In this document: one piece after another, positions 26,134 to 34,517 of the stretch
How the letters are laid out: every line of letters begins with the position of its first letter
Position numbering within the stretch: the stretch's first letter is position 1
Source: Crocinitomicaceae bacterium TMED114
Lineage (GTDB): Bacteria; Bacteroidota; Bacteroidia; Flavobacteriales_D; Sanyastnellaceae
Direction: 5' to 3'
Length of the DNA stretch: 64,000 nucleotides
Assembly (NCBI GenBank): GCA_002172485.2
Contig: NHFP02000003.1
Location: 253,205 to 317,204 of the forward strand
The notes under the pieces: generated by a model
The model's input: the letters and a program-made list of their open reading frames with translations, nothing else
Database searches by the model: none
What the model was told of the DNA's origin: nothing
Program-made: the position numbers and the translations under genes

Positions 26134-26715
26134 ATGCACGACATCGAACCCTTCTACAACTGGCGCAATTTCTACATCGCCACCGAAGACGAACGGTCCC
26201 CGTTCCACGAGCGCGTGTACAGTGAGACGCACTACACGGAGCGCATCTACAACCATTTCATCCACCCGCAGTGGGACAACATGGGCAGCACCACGCTGTT
26301 CGTCAAAATCCTCTTTGCCGATTACGAGGAACGGTTTGCCATCTTGGAGTTCATCGGAGAATGGAACGACACCCTTTTTAACGATGTCATGACGCTGAAA
26401 CGCAACGTCATTGAGCCGCTGATGGCAGAGGGCATCGAACGGTTCATCCTCATCGGGGAGAATGTCTTGAACTTCCACTCGAGCGACGACTGCTACTACG
26501 AGGAGTGGTTCGACGAGGTGACCGACAGCGACGGTTGGATCGCGCTGCTCAACTTCCGGGAGCACGTGGTGGAAGAACTCTCCTCGGCCGACTTGGACCA
26601 CTACTTCGTCCTGGGAGGAGAGCTGCAGGAAATGGGGTGGCGGACCTTCAGCCCGCCTCAGCTGTACCGGCGCGTTGAGGACTGCGTCCTGCACCGCATC
26701 GGACAGGTGGGCTGA
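26134..26715 (+). CDS. Conserved hypothetical protein
   Basis: A 193-residue soluble, acidic and aromatic-rich protein (starts MHDIEPFYNWRNFYIATEDE; contains LFVKILFADYEERFAILEFIG). No signal peptide, membrane segment or motif I can name, but codon use and a tight position eight bases after murQ show a real gene. It resembles uncharacterised proteins common in Bacteroidota; no function is assigned. Confidence 0.8.
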   Translation: MHDIEPFYNWRNFYIATEDERSPFHERVYSETHYTERIYNHFIHPQWDNMGSTTLFVKILFADYEERFAILEFIGEWNDTLFNDVMTLKRNVIEPLMAEGIERFILIGENVLNFHSSDDCYYEEWFDEVTDSDGWIALLNFREHVVEELSSADLDHYFVLGGELQEMGWRTFSPPQLYRRVEDCVLHRIGQVG

Positions 26716-27450
26716 TCACGCCCCAGCGCGGGACATGGCATACAGCATCTCCCGGGCAATTTGAGCGCACCGCTCGTCGTAGGTATCCCGCTCCTCCGGA
26801 GTGCCATCGCTCACCTTGGGGTCCACGTAGGGCGTGCTGAATCGGGCGCTGGCCCCGTACACGAGCGGACAAGCCTTGTCCGCATGCGAGCACGTCATCA
26901 CCGCCGCGAAGCCCGACGTGGGATTGACACTCGCGTCATCGTAGGTCTTCGAGAAACAGATCATGGGATCCCGGTCGGCAGCGTACCGAACGGAATACTG
27001 GGTGTTCTCGCTGATGGCCGCTGGGTGAATGTCCATGCCAGCGCGCCGCAAAGCCCCCACCGCTCGGTCGTTGAATGCGGTCGCCTCGGTGCCGCCACTG
27101 AAGGTGGTGACCGAGGAATCCAGCCCGAAGTGGTGTGCGGCCACTTGCGCCCAAACTTGGCCAAAGTGACTCCGGCGGCTGTTGTGGGTGCAAATGAAGG
27201 TGAGTTGGGCCTGGCCGGTGTCCGCAGCTGCACGAACGAACGCACCCACGGCCTCGAGTTCCACCTTGCGCTCCTCGGGAATTTGATCGAATTCAGCCAC
27301 CCTTTCCGCGACATATTGGTCGAGGGGTGCCCACGGGTCCGTTGGCGTGTCCGCGGCGGTGTTCATCTCAGCGTTGTTTGAGGTTTCCGCAGGACCACAC
27401 CCCGCGATGAGCGTGACCAAGGTTGCGGTCACGAGCAGATTCAATTTCAT
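26716..27450 (-). CDS. Lipoprotein with low-molecular-weight phosphatase/arsenate reductase-like domain
   Basis: A 244-residue protein. Residues 1-18 are a lipoprotein signal (LLVTATLVTLIAGC, lipid Cys at 18), then a polar linker. From ~80 there is an LMW-PTPase/ArsC-like domain with the P-loop FICTHNSRRSH (Cys-x4-Asn/Ser-Arg-Ser pattern) near 84-94 and additional Cys residues in MTCSHADKACPLVYG near 190. Homologues I know of are cytoplasmic; here the domain would face the periplasm. Substrate (phosphotyrosine, arsenate or other) is not decidable from sequence. Confidence 0.85.
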   Translation of the reverse strand: MKLNLLVTATLVTLIAGCGPAETSNNAEMNTAADTPTDPWAPLDQYVAERVAEFDQIPEERKVELEAVGAFVRAAADTGQAQLTFICTHNSRRSHFGQVWAQVAAHHFGLDSSVTTFSGGTEATAFNDRAVGALRRAGMDIHPAAISENTQYSVRYAADRDPMICFSKTYDDASVNPTSGFAAVMTCSHADKACPLVYGASARFSTPYVDPKVSDGTPEERDTYDERCAQIAREMLYAMSRAGA

Positions 27451-27504
27451 GCTCCGAAATTAATACAATGACCGTGGATTTGAAGGGCAGAAGCGTCTCC
27501 GATT

Positions 27505-27512
27505 TACCTTGC
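27505..27512 (+). promoter_or_regulatory. Promoter box TACCTTGC of the MnmD-Nudix gene (leaderless arrangement)
   Basis: TAnnTTnn box with four bases to the ATG at 27517. Confidence 0.5.
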
Positions 27513-27516
27513 ACCC

Positions 27517-28704
27517 ATGCCGGAAAATGGGGCCGATCAGCGCCTTCCCCAACCGACCTCTGACGGGTCCATGACCCTCCACTCCGCGCGGTTTGGACAA
27601 TGCTACCACAGCCGACATGGGGCCCGCACCGAATCCGACCATGTCTTTCTCGATGCCGGGTACCAGCGGGCAACAGAGGGGCGCGCAAAACGCCCATTGC
27701 GCCTCCTCGAACTCGGATTGGGAACGGGCCTGAACGCGCTCCTCACACTGGACCGCTGGCGGCGCTCCAATGCGGGGTTCAGCCTCGACTACGTGGCCCT
27801 CGAACCTTTTCCGCTCGCCGTTAACGAGCGGGCCGAACTCGCCCTCGACGGCATCGCGGGCGCGCTGGAAGCCGACCACCTTCACGCCCATCCGGATGCC
27901 GAATCCCACCGCGTGGAGTGGGCGGAGCAGGGGCAATTCACCCGCCTCAAGACCACCTGGCAGCATTTCGCGCGGAACCCAGACCACTGGGGCTCGTTTG
28001 ACCTCATCTACTACGATGCCTTTGCGCCGGATAGCCAACCTGAATTATGGGAGCCCGAGCGCTTTCAGGAGGCCTTCAAGCTGCTTCGAGAGGAAGGCAC
28101 CTTGGTGACCTACTGCGCCAAGGGTGCTGTGCGCCGGGCCATGAAATCTGCCGGCTTTCGAGTCGAGCGCCTCCCGGGCCCGCCCGGCAAGCGTGAAATG
28201 TTGCGCGCCACCCGGCCAGCCTGGAACGACTTGGACATCCAGCGGTTCAACGTGCGGGTGTACTTCTTCCTGTTGGACCGACCGATGGTCGGTGGTACGC
28301 TGTCGGCCAAGACCCGCATCCTGCTGAGCGACGAATGCCTGGCCGGCCGGGATTGCACCAAGCTGCCTGGTGGCGGACTGGAATTCGGGGAAGGGCCGAT
28401 GGATTGCGCCCGCCGGGAAGCGAGAGAGGAACTCGGACAGGACATCGACCTGGGACCGCTGGTGCACGTCACCGGCGATTTCGTGCGCTCAGCTTGGCGG
28501 GGAGAGGAACAGGTCCTGTGCCATTACTACTTGGCCACCCTGCCCGACCCCGTTGACTTTCGGGTGGCAGATGAGCCCTTCGATTGCGATGGACAACAGC
28601 GCGAATCCTTCCGCTGGGTTCCCGCGCAGGCGCTAAATCCCGAGGACTTCACCTTCGCTGTAGACCGAGATGCACTCGGCAGCCTGAGGCAGCGGTTCAC
28701 TTGA
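27517..28704 (+). CDS. MnmD-type tRNA methyltransferase fused to a Nudix hydrolase
   Basis: A 395-residue fusion. Residues ~18-245 are the methyltransferase domain of MnmC (stand-alone MnmD): QCYHSRHGARTESDHVF, the SAM loop LLELGLGTGLNALLT near 62-76, and FDLIYYDAFAPDSQPELW near 168. It would methylate the wobble 5-aminomethyl-2-thiouridine. Residues ~255-390 are a Nudix hydrolase with a perfect Nudix box (GGLEFGE, GPMDCAR, REAREELGQ; near 286-308). No linker stop or frame change separates them. MnmD usually stands alone or is fused to an FAD oxidoreductase, so the Nudix partner is unusual. The 3' end overlaps the convergent gene by 8 bases. Confidence 0.9.
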   Translation: MPENGADQRLPQPTSDGSMTLHSARFGQCYHSRHGARTESDHVFLDAGYQRATEGRAKRPLRLLELGLGTGLNALLTLDRWRRSNAGFSLDYVALEPFPLAVNERAELALDGIAGALEADHLHAHPDAESHRVEWAEQGQFTRLKTTWQHFARNPDHWGSFDLIYYDAFAPDSQPELWEPERFQEAFKLLREEGTLVTYCAKGAVRRAMKSAGFRVERLPGPPGKREMLRATRPAWNDLDIQRFNVRVYFFLLDRPMVGGTLSAKTRILLSDECLAGRDCTKLPGGGLEFGEGPMDCARREAREELGQDIDLGPLVHVTGDFVRSAWRGEEQVLCHYYLATLPDPVDFRVADEPFDCDGQQRESFRWVPAQALNPEDFTFAVDRDALGSLRQRFT

Positions 28705-29584
28705 TCTTCAAGGCCCTGGTCACGCCCATCCCAAAGAGGGCGAAATCATAGCGGACAGGGTCCTTCGGATCCAATTTCCGCAGGACATCCGTGACCTCTT
28801 CCACCGCCGGCCAATCGCTGGCTTTGCGCTGGAGCAATCCGAGCTCGCGGGCCACATTTCCCGTGTGCACATCCAGCGGAAGCCGCAATGCAGAACGCGG
28901 AATGTCCGTCCACAACCCCAGATCCACGCCCCGTTGGTCCGAGCGCACCATCCACCGCAGGTACATGCACAGCCGTTTGGCCGCGCTGCCCTTGACGGGG
29001 TCCGCCACATGCTTGGACGTCCTCCCCGCCGGGTGATCTCGAAAAAACCGGGTTTTGAAGGCATTCAATGCATGGCCCGCGTCCGGGACGCCTGGCCGCC
29101 CGGGCGTGTCTGGCGCTGTGCTGAATGCATGACGAAAGGCCCCATGCAGCCCACCATCCGCTTGCAAGGAGCGCAAACACAGGACAAATCGACGGGCATC
29201 TTCACCCTGAAACGTTCGGTGCACGAAATCGTCGAGGCGGGCGAGTTCCGCATCCCCTGCCGATGCCACGAAATCCGCGGGGGCATCGTCCATGCGGTCC
29301 AACAGGGCATGACAGGATTTGAGAATGGACTTCCGGTTGCCCCACGCCAAGGTGGCGGCAAAGAATCCGGCCACAGCCACATCCTGTGGATCGGAATAAC
29401 GGTGCGGGATGCCCAGCGGATCGTCGTCCAGAAAATCCGGCCGCTCAAAGCGCTCGGCCGCCTCATCCAACCACTCGCGCCACTGGGCCAACCGTGCAGC
29501 GGAGGGACGGCGGTGAAATGGAGCGGAACGACCTGGCGAACGAAGTGCGGGCATGGGCGACAATCGGGGGCTAAATTCGCGCAC
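28697..29584 (-). CDS. TIGR02757/DUF2400 family protein
   Basis: A 295-residue protein. Family features are DDPLGIPHRYSDPQDVAVAGFFAATLAWGNRKSI near residues 54-87, AFKTRFFRDHPAGRTSKHVADP near 168-190, and CMYLRWMVRSDQRGVDLGLW near 198. The fold is helical and function unknown. An inner ATG at 29554 (MPALRSPGR) may be the true start. It is divergent from the BatA gene with almost no space between, and overlaps the MnmD-Nudix gene at its 3' end. Confidence 0.88.
   Translation of the reverse strand: MREFSPRLSPMPALRSPGRSAPFHRRPSAARLAQWREWLDEAAERFERPDFLDDDPLGIPHRYSDPQDVAVAGFFAATLAWGNRKSILKSCHALLDRMDDAPADFVASAGDAELARLDDFVHRTFQGEDARRFVLCLRSLQADGGLHGAFRHAFSTAPDTPGRPGVPDAGHALNAFKTRFFRDHPAGRTSKHVADPVKGSAAKRLCMYLRWMVRSDQRGVDLGLWTDIPRSALRLPLDVHTGNVARELGLLQRKASDWPAVEEVTDVLRKLDPKDPVRYDFALFGMGVTRALKIK
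29572..29579 (+). promoter_or_regulatory. Promoter box TAAATTCG of the BatA gene
   Basis: TAnnTTnG box with seven bases to the ATG at 29587; it lies inside the 5' end of the divergent TIGR02757 gene. Confidence 0.5.
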
Positions 29585-29586
29585 TG

Positions 29587-31701
29587 ATGCAGTTTGTCCA
29601 CCCCGAGGTCCTTTGGGCGCTTTCCGCGCTGACCATTCCGGTGCTGGTCCACCTGTTCAGCCTCCGTCGCCACCGAAAGGTCCAATTCTCCCAAACTGCT
29701 TTTCTCCGGGAAGTCAAACAAGAGAGCCGGTCGCGGAGCCGCATCCGGCATTGGCTGGTCCTGTTGATGCGAATGCTGGCCATGGCGTGCATCGTGTTGG
29801 CCTTTGCCCAACCCGTCCTGGACGGCGCTGGAGGTGGCCAAGGAGACCACGCCCGCACACTGGCCTTGTACTTGGACAACAGCCCGTCCATGGAGCTCGA
29901 AGGCGCCAACGGTCCCCTGCTCGAGGCCGCCAAATCCGGCGCCTCTGCCCTGGTGGATGCCGCAGGTCCGACGGACCGATTCCACATCTTCACCTCCGAG
30001 TTCGACCCTGCGGATCGCCGCACATTGTCCAAAGCGGAAGCGCTCGATCGCATTGCGGCCATCCGCGGCGGGCACACAGCCCCTGCCATGGGTGAAGTGC
30101 TGCTTCAAGTGCAGGACCGCCTCGGTGACGAGCCAGGAGAGACGGCCGCCTACCTCTTCACCGACTTGCAATCCTCGAGCCACGCACTGGATGCCAAATT
30201 GGCGGGACAGGCCGACTCCAGTTTGGACGTGCGCTTCGTCACCCAGGCCATTGCGACCAAGGTGAATGTCCGCATCGACTCGGCTTGGTTTGAAGCCCCC
30301 ATGCGGCTGGCAGAGCGCAGCGAAGTGTTGCATGTCCGATTGTCCCACGATGCCGAGCGCCCCGTCGACGATCTGCCGCTCAGCCTGGACATCAATGGAA
30401 ACCGGGTGGCCATCGGATCCTATGGTCTCCGGCCGGGACTGGCCACCGACACGGTGCTGCGCTTTCGACACGAGGCCGCTGGGCACGTGCACGCCACAGT
30501 TCGCACGGTCGACGCTCCCGTCACTTTTGACGATGCGCTGCACCTCGGATATGAAGTGCAGGACCGGGTCTCCATCGCGCTCATTCAAGGGAGGGAATCC
30601 GGACCGGTAGAACAAGTCGCCCTGCAGCGCCTCTTTGCAGATGCCACGCTTCACGATGTGATCGACATGACCGAAGGCAGTTTGGATTACGACCTCCTCG
30701 CTGCTGCTGACTTGTTGGCCCTCCAAGGTGTCAATGACCCCAGCTCAGGATTGGTTCAAGCGTTGCTCGACGGGGTCGACCGCGGGCAAAGTGCCTGGTT
30801 CATTCCTCCGGCAGAGCGCTTGGGTTCGGGTTGGTCCGAACTGCTGACCGGCTTGGGCACCGGCGGCCCCGGAACGTGGATTGCCCTCGAGGAGCCGGCG
30901 CGGCTGGGGCAACTCCACCACGACCACCCCTTGTTCGCAGGGGTCTTCAGCCAAGCGCCCAAGCGGGTCGATTTGCCCTCGGTCCGAGGATGGTATGGCC
31001 GCCAACGCCCTGGCATGCGGGAGCGCCGCATCCTGTCTTTTGCCGATGGCAAGCCCTTCCTCACTGCTGGAACGCATGGTCAAGGCCGCTTCTATTGGAT
31101 GGCCTCACCGTTGGATGTGGCGTGGAACAATGTGGCCCAGCACGCGTTGCTCGTGCCCACCGCCCTGCGCATGGCAGAAACCGCCAGGGCATCGGGCATC
31201 CGCCAGTTCGACGCCGGGCAGGATGAAGACCTGCTGGTGCGCGGCATGCGGGGCGTGGGGTCGGAAGGCTGGACCCTTCAGTCTGCATCGGACAGTGCAT
31301 CGCGCACCTTGCTCAGCGCCCGTGCTGTCCCCGGAGGACATCGCGTCCGGCTCCCCCTCAGCCAACTGGAACCAGGTGCATACACGCTGAGCCTCACCGA
31401 TGCCGCCACGGACGCCGGCCAAACCATCTTGACCCTTGGCGTCAATCCTCCGGCCGCCGAAAGCGACCTGTCCACCCTCGACCCTGACAGCTGGAAACAA
31501 GCCATGGTCACCGCAGGATGGCGACAAACCGAAGTGTTGTCCGCAGACATTCAGGAGCTGGTCTCTGCAGTGGCTGTATTGGAAGAAGGACAACCTGCAT
31601 GGCTCGGCCTCATTGCCTTGTCCTTGCTTTTCTTGCTCCTTGAAATGGTCTTGCTCAAGCGCAAATCCGCTGCGCCACCCCCTGACCTTTCCACACCCTG
31701 A
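29587..31701 (+). CDS. BatA domain-containing membrane protein
   Basis: A 704-residue membrane protein. The N-terminal double-transmembrane BatA domain (TIGR02226) is clear: FVHPEVLWALSALTIPVLVHLFSLRR then a second helix LLMRMLAMACIVLAFAQPVL. Next comes a von Willebrand A-like segment (LALYLDNSPSMELEG, TDLQSS), then a long periplasmic region, and a last helix (~677-695) before a short basic tail. The family is named from Bacteroides aerotolerance, but its biochemical role is unknown. The dihydroorotase-like gene follows after 15 bases, a frequent Bacteroidota order. Confidence 0.92.
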   Translation: MQFVHPEVLWALSALTIPVLVHLFSLRRHRKVQFSQTAFLREVKQESRSRSRIRHWLVLLMRMLAMACIVLAFAQPVLDGAGGGQGDHARTLALYLDNSPSMELEGANGPLLEAAKSGASALVDAAGPTDRFHIFTSEFDPADRRTLSKAEALDRIAAIRGGHTAPAMGEVLLQVQDRLGDEPGETAAYLFTDLQSSSHALDAKLAGQADSSLDVRFVTQAIATKVNVRIDSAWFEAPMRLAERSEVLHVRLSHDAERPVDDLPLSLDINGNRVAIGSYGLRPGLATDTVLRFRHEAAGHVHATVRTVDAPVTFDDALHLGYEVQDRVSIALIQGRESGPVEQVALQRLFADATLHDVIDMTEGSLDYDLLAAADLLALQGVNDPSSGLVQALLDGVDRGQSAWFIPPAERLGSGWSELLTGLGTGGPGTWIALEEPARLGQLHHDHPLFAGVFSQAPKRVDLPSVRGWYGRQRPGMRERRILSFADGKPFLTAGTHGQGRFYWMASPLDVAWNNVAQHALLVPTALRMAETARASGIRQFDAGQDEDLLVRGMRGVGSEGWTLQSASDSASRTLLSARAVPGGHRVRLPLSQLEPGAYTLSLTDAATDAGQTILTLGVNPPAAESDLSTLDPDSWKQAMVTAGWRQTEVLSADIQELVSAVAVLEEGQPAWLGLIALSLLFLLLEMVLLKRKSAAPPPDLSTP

Positions 31702-31716
31702 ACCCCACCCGACCCC

Positions 31717-32967
31717 ATGCCCAAATACCGCGTCGCACAATGGATTCAGCCTGGCCATGACCTTCATGGCCAGCCGGTTGATGTTCACCACCAAGTCGGA
31801 CATCCGCTCGACATCCAAGCTTGTTCTGGAGAATTGAACCCCGATCAAGGCGACCGCGACCTGGGAACGGCGGTGGCATTTCCAGGGTGGATGGACCTGC
31901 AGTGCGACTTCCGCGATCCCGGAACCAACCGCGCCGAGGGCTTGGAGCACGGATTGCGTGTCGCAGCGGCGGGCGGATTCTGTGGTGCAGCACCGGTGGC
32001 GTCTACCCAACCCTGTCGGGATCAGCCAGCCGAAGTACGCATGCTCTCTGCAGTGAGCGCGAACTCGGTCACTGCCGCCCTTCCAGTGGCGGCTGTGAGC
32101 GAAGGCCGTGAAGGCATTCAACTCACGGAGGCCCGCGCCTTGGTGGAGGCCGGCGCGCTCGCCTTCAGCGACGATGCCCCCATTCAACGCCCCGAGCTCC
32201 TTCGCCGGGCACTCGAATACCATCAAGCCTTGGGGACGCGCATCTTCTCCGAGGCCCACGACCCCGGGTTCCAACCAGCAGGCCTCATGCACGAAGGGCC
32301 GACAAGCACACGCTTGGGATTGCCCGGCATCTCCGAAGAAGCGGAAACCTTGCGCATTCGAAGGGACTTGGATTTGCTCCGGTATTCCGGAGGCCGCCTG
32401 CACATTCCCGTGGTCACCAGTGCTGCGGGCATGGAGGCCATTCGCCAGGCCAAGGCGGACGGCTTGGACGTGACGTGTGGGACGACGGTCCACCACCTGC
32501 GTTGGACAGACGCTGACTTGGATGGCTTCAACCGCGCCCTCAAGCTCAAGGTCCCTTTGCGGTCGGAAGCTGACCGCGACGCCTTGCGCGATGCGGCGCT
32601 CGATGGCACGCTGGATGTCGTGGTGTCCGACCACCGTCCGCGCACGCCGGAGGAGCACGATGTGGATTTCATGGTCGTGGCCCCGGGCATCGCCGGCCTT
32701 CATGCAGTTGGCTCCCTGCTCTTCGGGGCGTTGGTCGACCATGGCGCCGGAGAGTCCCAAGCGCTGGAGGCTATGTCAAGTCTGCTGTCCGCTGGTCCTG
32801 CCAAAGTCCTGAACACCCCCCAAGAGGGCGTTTCTTTCTTTTCTGCTGAGGGCCCATTGACGCCCTCGGTGTCCAAGGCGCCCAACACGGTGTACACCTC
32901 TGAAACAACGGGCATCCGCGGAGCCGTCCTCGGCGCGGTCACCCCTCGGGGTGCGCACTGGAACTGA
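31717..32967 (+). CDS. Dihydroorotase-like protein without the metal-binding HxH motif
   Basis: A 416-residue amidohydrolase of the dihydroorotase family (AVAFPGWMDLQCDFRDPGTN near residues 51-70; STRLGLPGISEEAETL; GRLHIPVVTS; VTCGTTVHHL; DVVVSDHRPRTPEEHD near 305-320). The catalytic HxH of true dihydroorotases (usual DxHxH near residue 60) is replaced by Q-C-D, so zinc catalysis is unlikely. Such inactive paralogues (PyrX-like) can act as structural partners of aspartate carbamoyltransferase. A true pyrC should then exist elsewhere in the genome. Confidence 0.88.
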   Translation: MPKYRVAQWIQPGHDLHGQPVDVHHQVGHPLDIQACSGELNPDQGDRDLGTAVAFPGWMDLQCDFRDPGTNRAEGLEHGLRVAAAGGFCGAAPVASTQPCRDQPAEVRMLSAVSANSVTAALPVAAVSEGREGIQLTEARALVEAGALAFSDDAPIQRPELLRRALEYHQALGTRIFSEAHDPGFQPAGLMHEGPTSTRLGLPGISEEAETLRIRRDLDLLRYSGGRLHIPVVTSAAGMEAIRQAKADGLDVTCGTTVHHLRWTDADLDGFNRALKLKVPLRSEADRDALRDAALDGTLDVVVSDHRPRTPEEHDVDFMVVAPGIAGLHAVGSLLFGALVDHGAGESQALEAMSSLLSAGPAKVLNTPQEGVSFFSAEGPLTPSVSKAPNTVYTSETTGIRGAVLGAVTPRGAHWN

Positions 32968-32970
32968 GCC

Positions 32971-33294
32971 TCAAGCCTCGCCTGTCGGCCCTCCGAAGTT
33001 CATCGGGAAGGACGGCTCTGGCTGTCCGGTCATGTCAATGGTCCCGTGCTGAGCCTCGAACTTGCCGACGTTGTCCACCAGCATCTTCATCACGCGCTTG
33101 GCGTGTTGGGGAGACAACACCACACGTGAGCGGACCTTCGCCTTTGGCGTGCCGGGCATCACTTGAATGAAATCGAGGATGAATTCCGTCTGGCTGTGGG
33201 TCACCACGGCGAGGTTGGAGTACACACCGGTCGCGACGTCCTCCGGCAGTTCGATGTTGAGTTTGGGCTTCTTGCCCCCGTTGTCCTGACTCAT
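32971..33294 (-). CDS. DUF3467 domain protein
   Basis: A 107-residue soluble protein from ATG 33294. It matches DUF3467: LNIELPEDVATGVYSNLAVVTHSQTEFILDFI near residues 13-44, and VVLSPQHAKRVMKMLVDNVGKFEAQHG near 59-85. It is common in Bacteroidota and of unknown function. The stop lies three bases from the dihydroorotase-like stop (convergent). Confidence 0.9.
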   Translation of the reverse strand: MSQDNGGKKPKLNIELPEDVATGVYSNLAVVTHSQTEFILDFIQVMPGTPKAKVRSRVVLSPQHAKRVMKMLVDNVGKFEAQHGTIDMTGQPEPSFPMNFGGPTGEA

Positions 33295-33299
33295 GAGGG

Positions 33300-33307
33300 T
33301 AAATTTA
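33300..33307 (-). promoter_or_regulatory. Promoter box TAAATTTA of the DUF3467 gene
   Basis: Minus-strand TAnnTTTn box with five bases to the ATG at 33294; it also lies just after the YjjG stop. Confidence 0.5.
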
Positions 33308-33327
33308 ACCCCCACCCGTCGGCTTCT

Positions 33328-34029
33328 TTAGGGCAGAATGGCCAACAGTTCCTTCAAATGGGCCACAGACGCCACGGCGGGAGAGTCGGTCGGCGTATCA
33401 CCTTCGGGAGCATAATGGATGGCTTTCCAGCCGCATGCGTGCGCTCCAACGACATCCGCCCGGTGATCATCGCCGATCATCCAAGCCTCCTCCACTTTGC
33501 CGTCTACCCCGCGCAATGCGCCCTCAAAGCAGCCCGGCGCCGGCTTGAGATGTCCCAGCTCATCGCTCGTCCACACCGCGTCCACGTACTCGCCGATCCC
33601 TGTGTTCTCCACTTTGATGTGCTGGACCTCCTTGAATCCATTGGTCAAAATGTGCACCTCATGACCTCTGGATTTGAGTGCCGCCAGCACTTCCAATGCC
33701 CCCTCCATCAGGTGCGTCTGGCGCGGTCCGCGCATCACGTATTCCTCCCCCATGAATTCTGCGGTCTTCACACAATCGACCCCAACCCCACTCAACGCCC
33801 GCTGAAAACGGGTCGTTCTGAGCACGGGCTTGGTCATCTGACCTGCGAGGTAGAGGTCCCAACACGCCTTGTTTTCCCGCTGGTACACTTCATTGAACGC
33901 TTCAAAACCCGCCACGCCCTTGGCATCGAGGTGGGTGTCGCGGTACAACTCCTTGAGGGTCTCCAGAGAATTGCGCTCAAAGTCCCACAGGGTGCGATCG
34001 AGATCGAAAAAAAGGAGGGTGCGGGCCAT
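33328..34029 (-). CDS. yjjG: YjjG-family pyrimidine/noncanonical nucleotidase (HAD superfamily)
   Basis: A 233-residue HAD phosphatase. Motif I is FFDLDRTLWDFE (residues 7-18; nucleophile Asp), motif II HILTNGFKEVQ near 131, the Lys region SDELGHLKPAPGCFEGAL near 156, and motif III MIGDDHRADVVGAHACGW near 185. It is 5'-nucleotidase YjjG-like, which removes phosphate from nucleotides including noncanonical pyrimidines. The gene follows the membrane protein at 34033 by three bases. Confidence 0.92.
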   Translation of the reverse strand: MARTLLFFDLDRTLWDFERNSLETLKELYRDTHLDAKGVAGFEAFNEVYQRENKACWDLYLAGQMTKPVLRTTRFQRALSGVGVDCVKTAEFMGEEYVMRGPRQTHLMEGALEVLAALKSRGHEVHILTNGFKEVQHIKVENTGIGEYVDAVWTSDELGHLKPAPGCFEGALRGVDGKVEEAWMIGDDHRADVVGAHACGWKAIHYAPEGDTPTDSPAVASVAHLKELLAILP

Positions 34030-34032
34030 GGG

Positions 34033-34467
34033 TCAAAGGAAAGCCGTGGCAGCCAAGGTGGTCAACAGCGCACTCCACAAGGTGAACACCAAGATGAGGA
34101 CGGGCAGGGTTTCGCCGCGGTGACCGAAATATTTGTAGGCGATCAACGCGGCCACAGGTACGCCCAATACGCCCCCCACGACGGCCACACCCCACAGACC
34201 AAACCGCATCTTCACCCCGAGGATGCGGCGGCGAGCCGGTGTGAAATTGGCCTTGCCCTTCTTCCGGCGACGTTCGCTGAACCATCGGAAGAGCCGCTTC
34301 GACAACGGCCGCATGGCCATCAATCCAATCGCCGCCCCCATGGAAGACCAGGCAAACGCCTGGATGGGCGGCACCCCCGCCGCGACTGCCGTGCCCGGGG
34401 TCACGACAAACTTGACAATGCTGAAGGCCATCCAGCCAACGGCTTCAATCCAAAATGCGGAGTCCAT
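34033..34467 (-). CDS. Hypothetical membrane protein
   Basis: A 144-residue protein from ATG 34467 (MDSAFWIEAVGWMAF) with about four hydrophobic helices (near 8-30, 36-52, 87-110, 120-140) and a highly basic cytoplasmic loop (RPLSKRLFRWFSERRRKKGK). I do not recognise it. It is located between the deacetylase-like and YjjG genes in the same operon. Confidence 0.75.
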   Translation of the reverse strand: MDSAFWIEAVGWMAFSIVKFVVTPGTAVAAGVPPIQAFAWSSMGAAIGLMAMRPLSKRLFRWFSERRRKKGKANFTPARRRILGVKMRFGLWGVAVVGGVLGVPVAALIAYKYFGHRGETLPVLILVFTLWSALLTTLAATAFL

Positions 34468-34517
34468 GCTGGGCGTGAAGTAATGGGGCAACAAAGGAAC
34501 GGGATGTCCAGTGCTCC

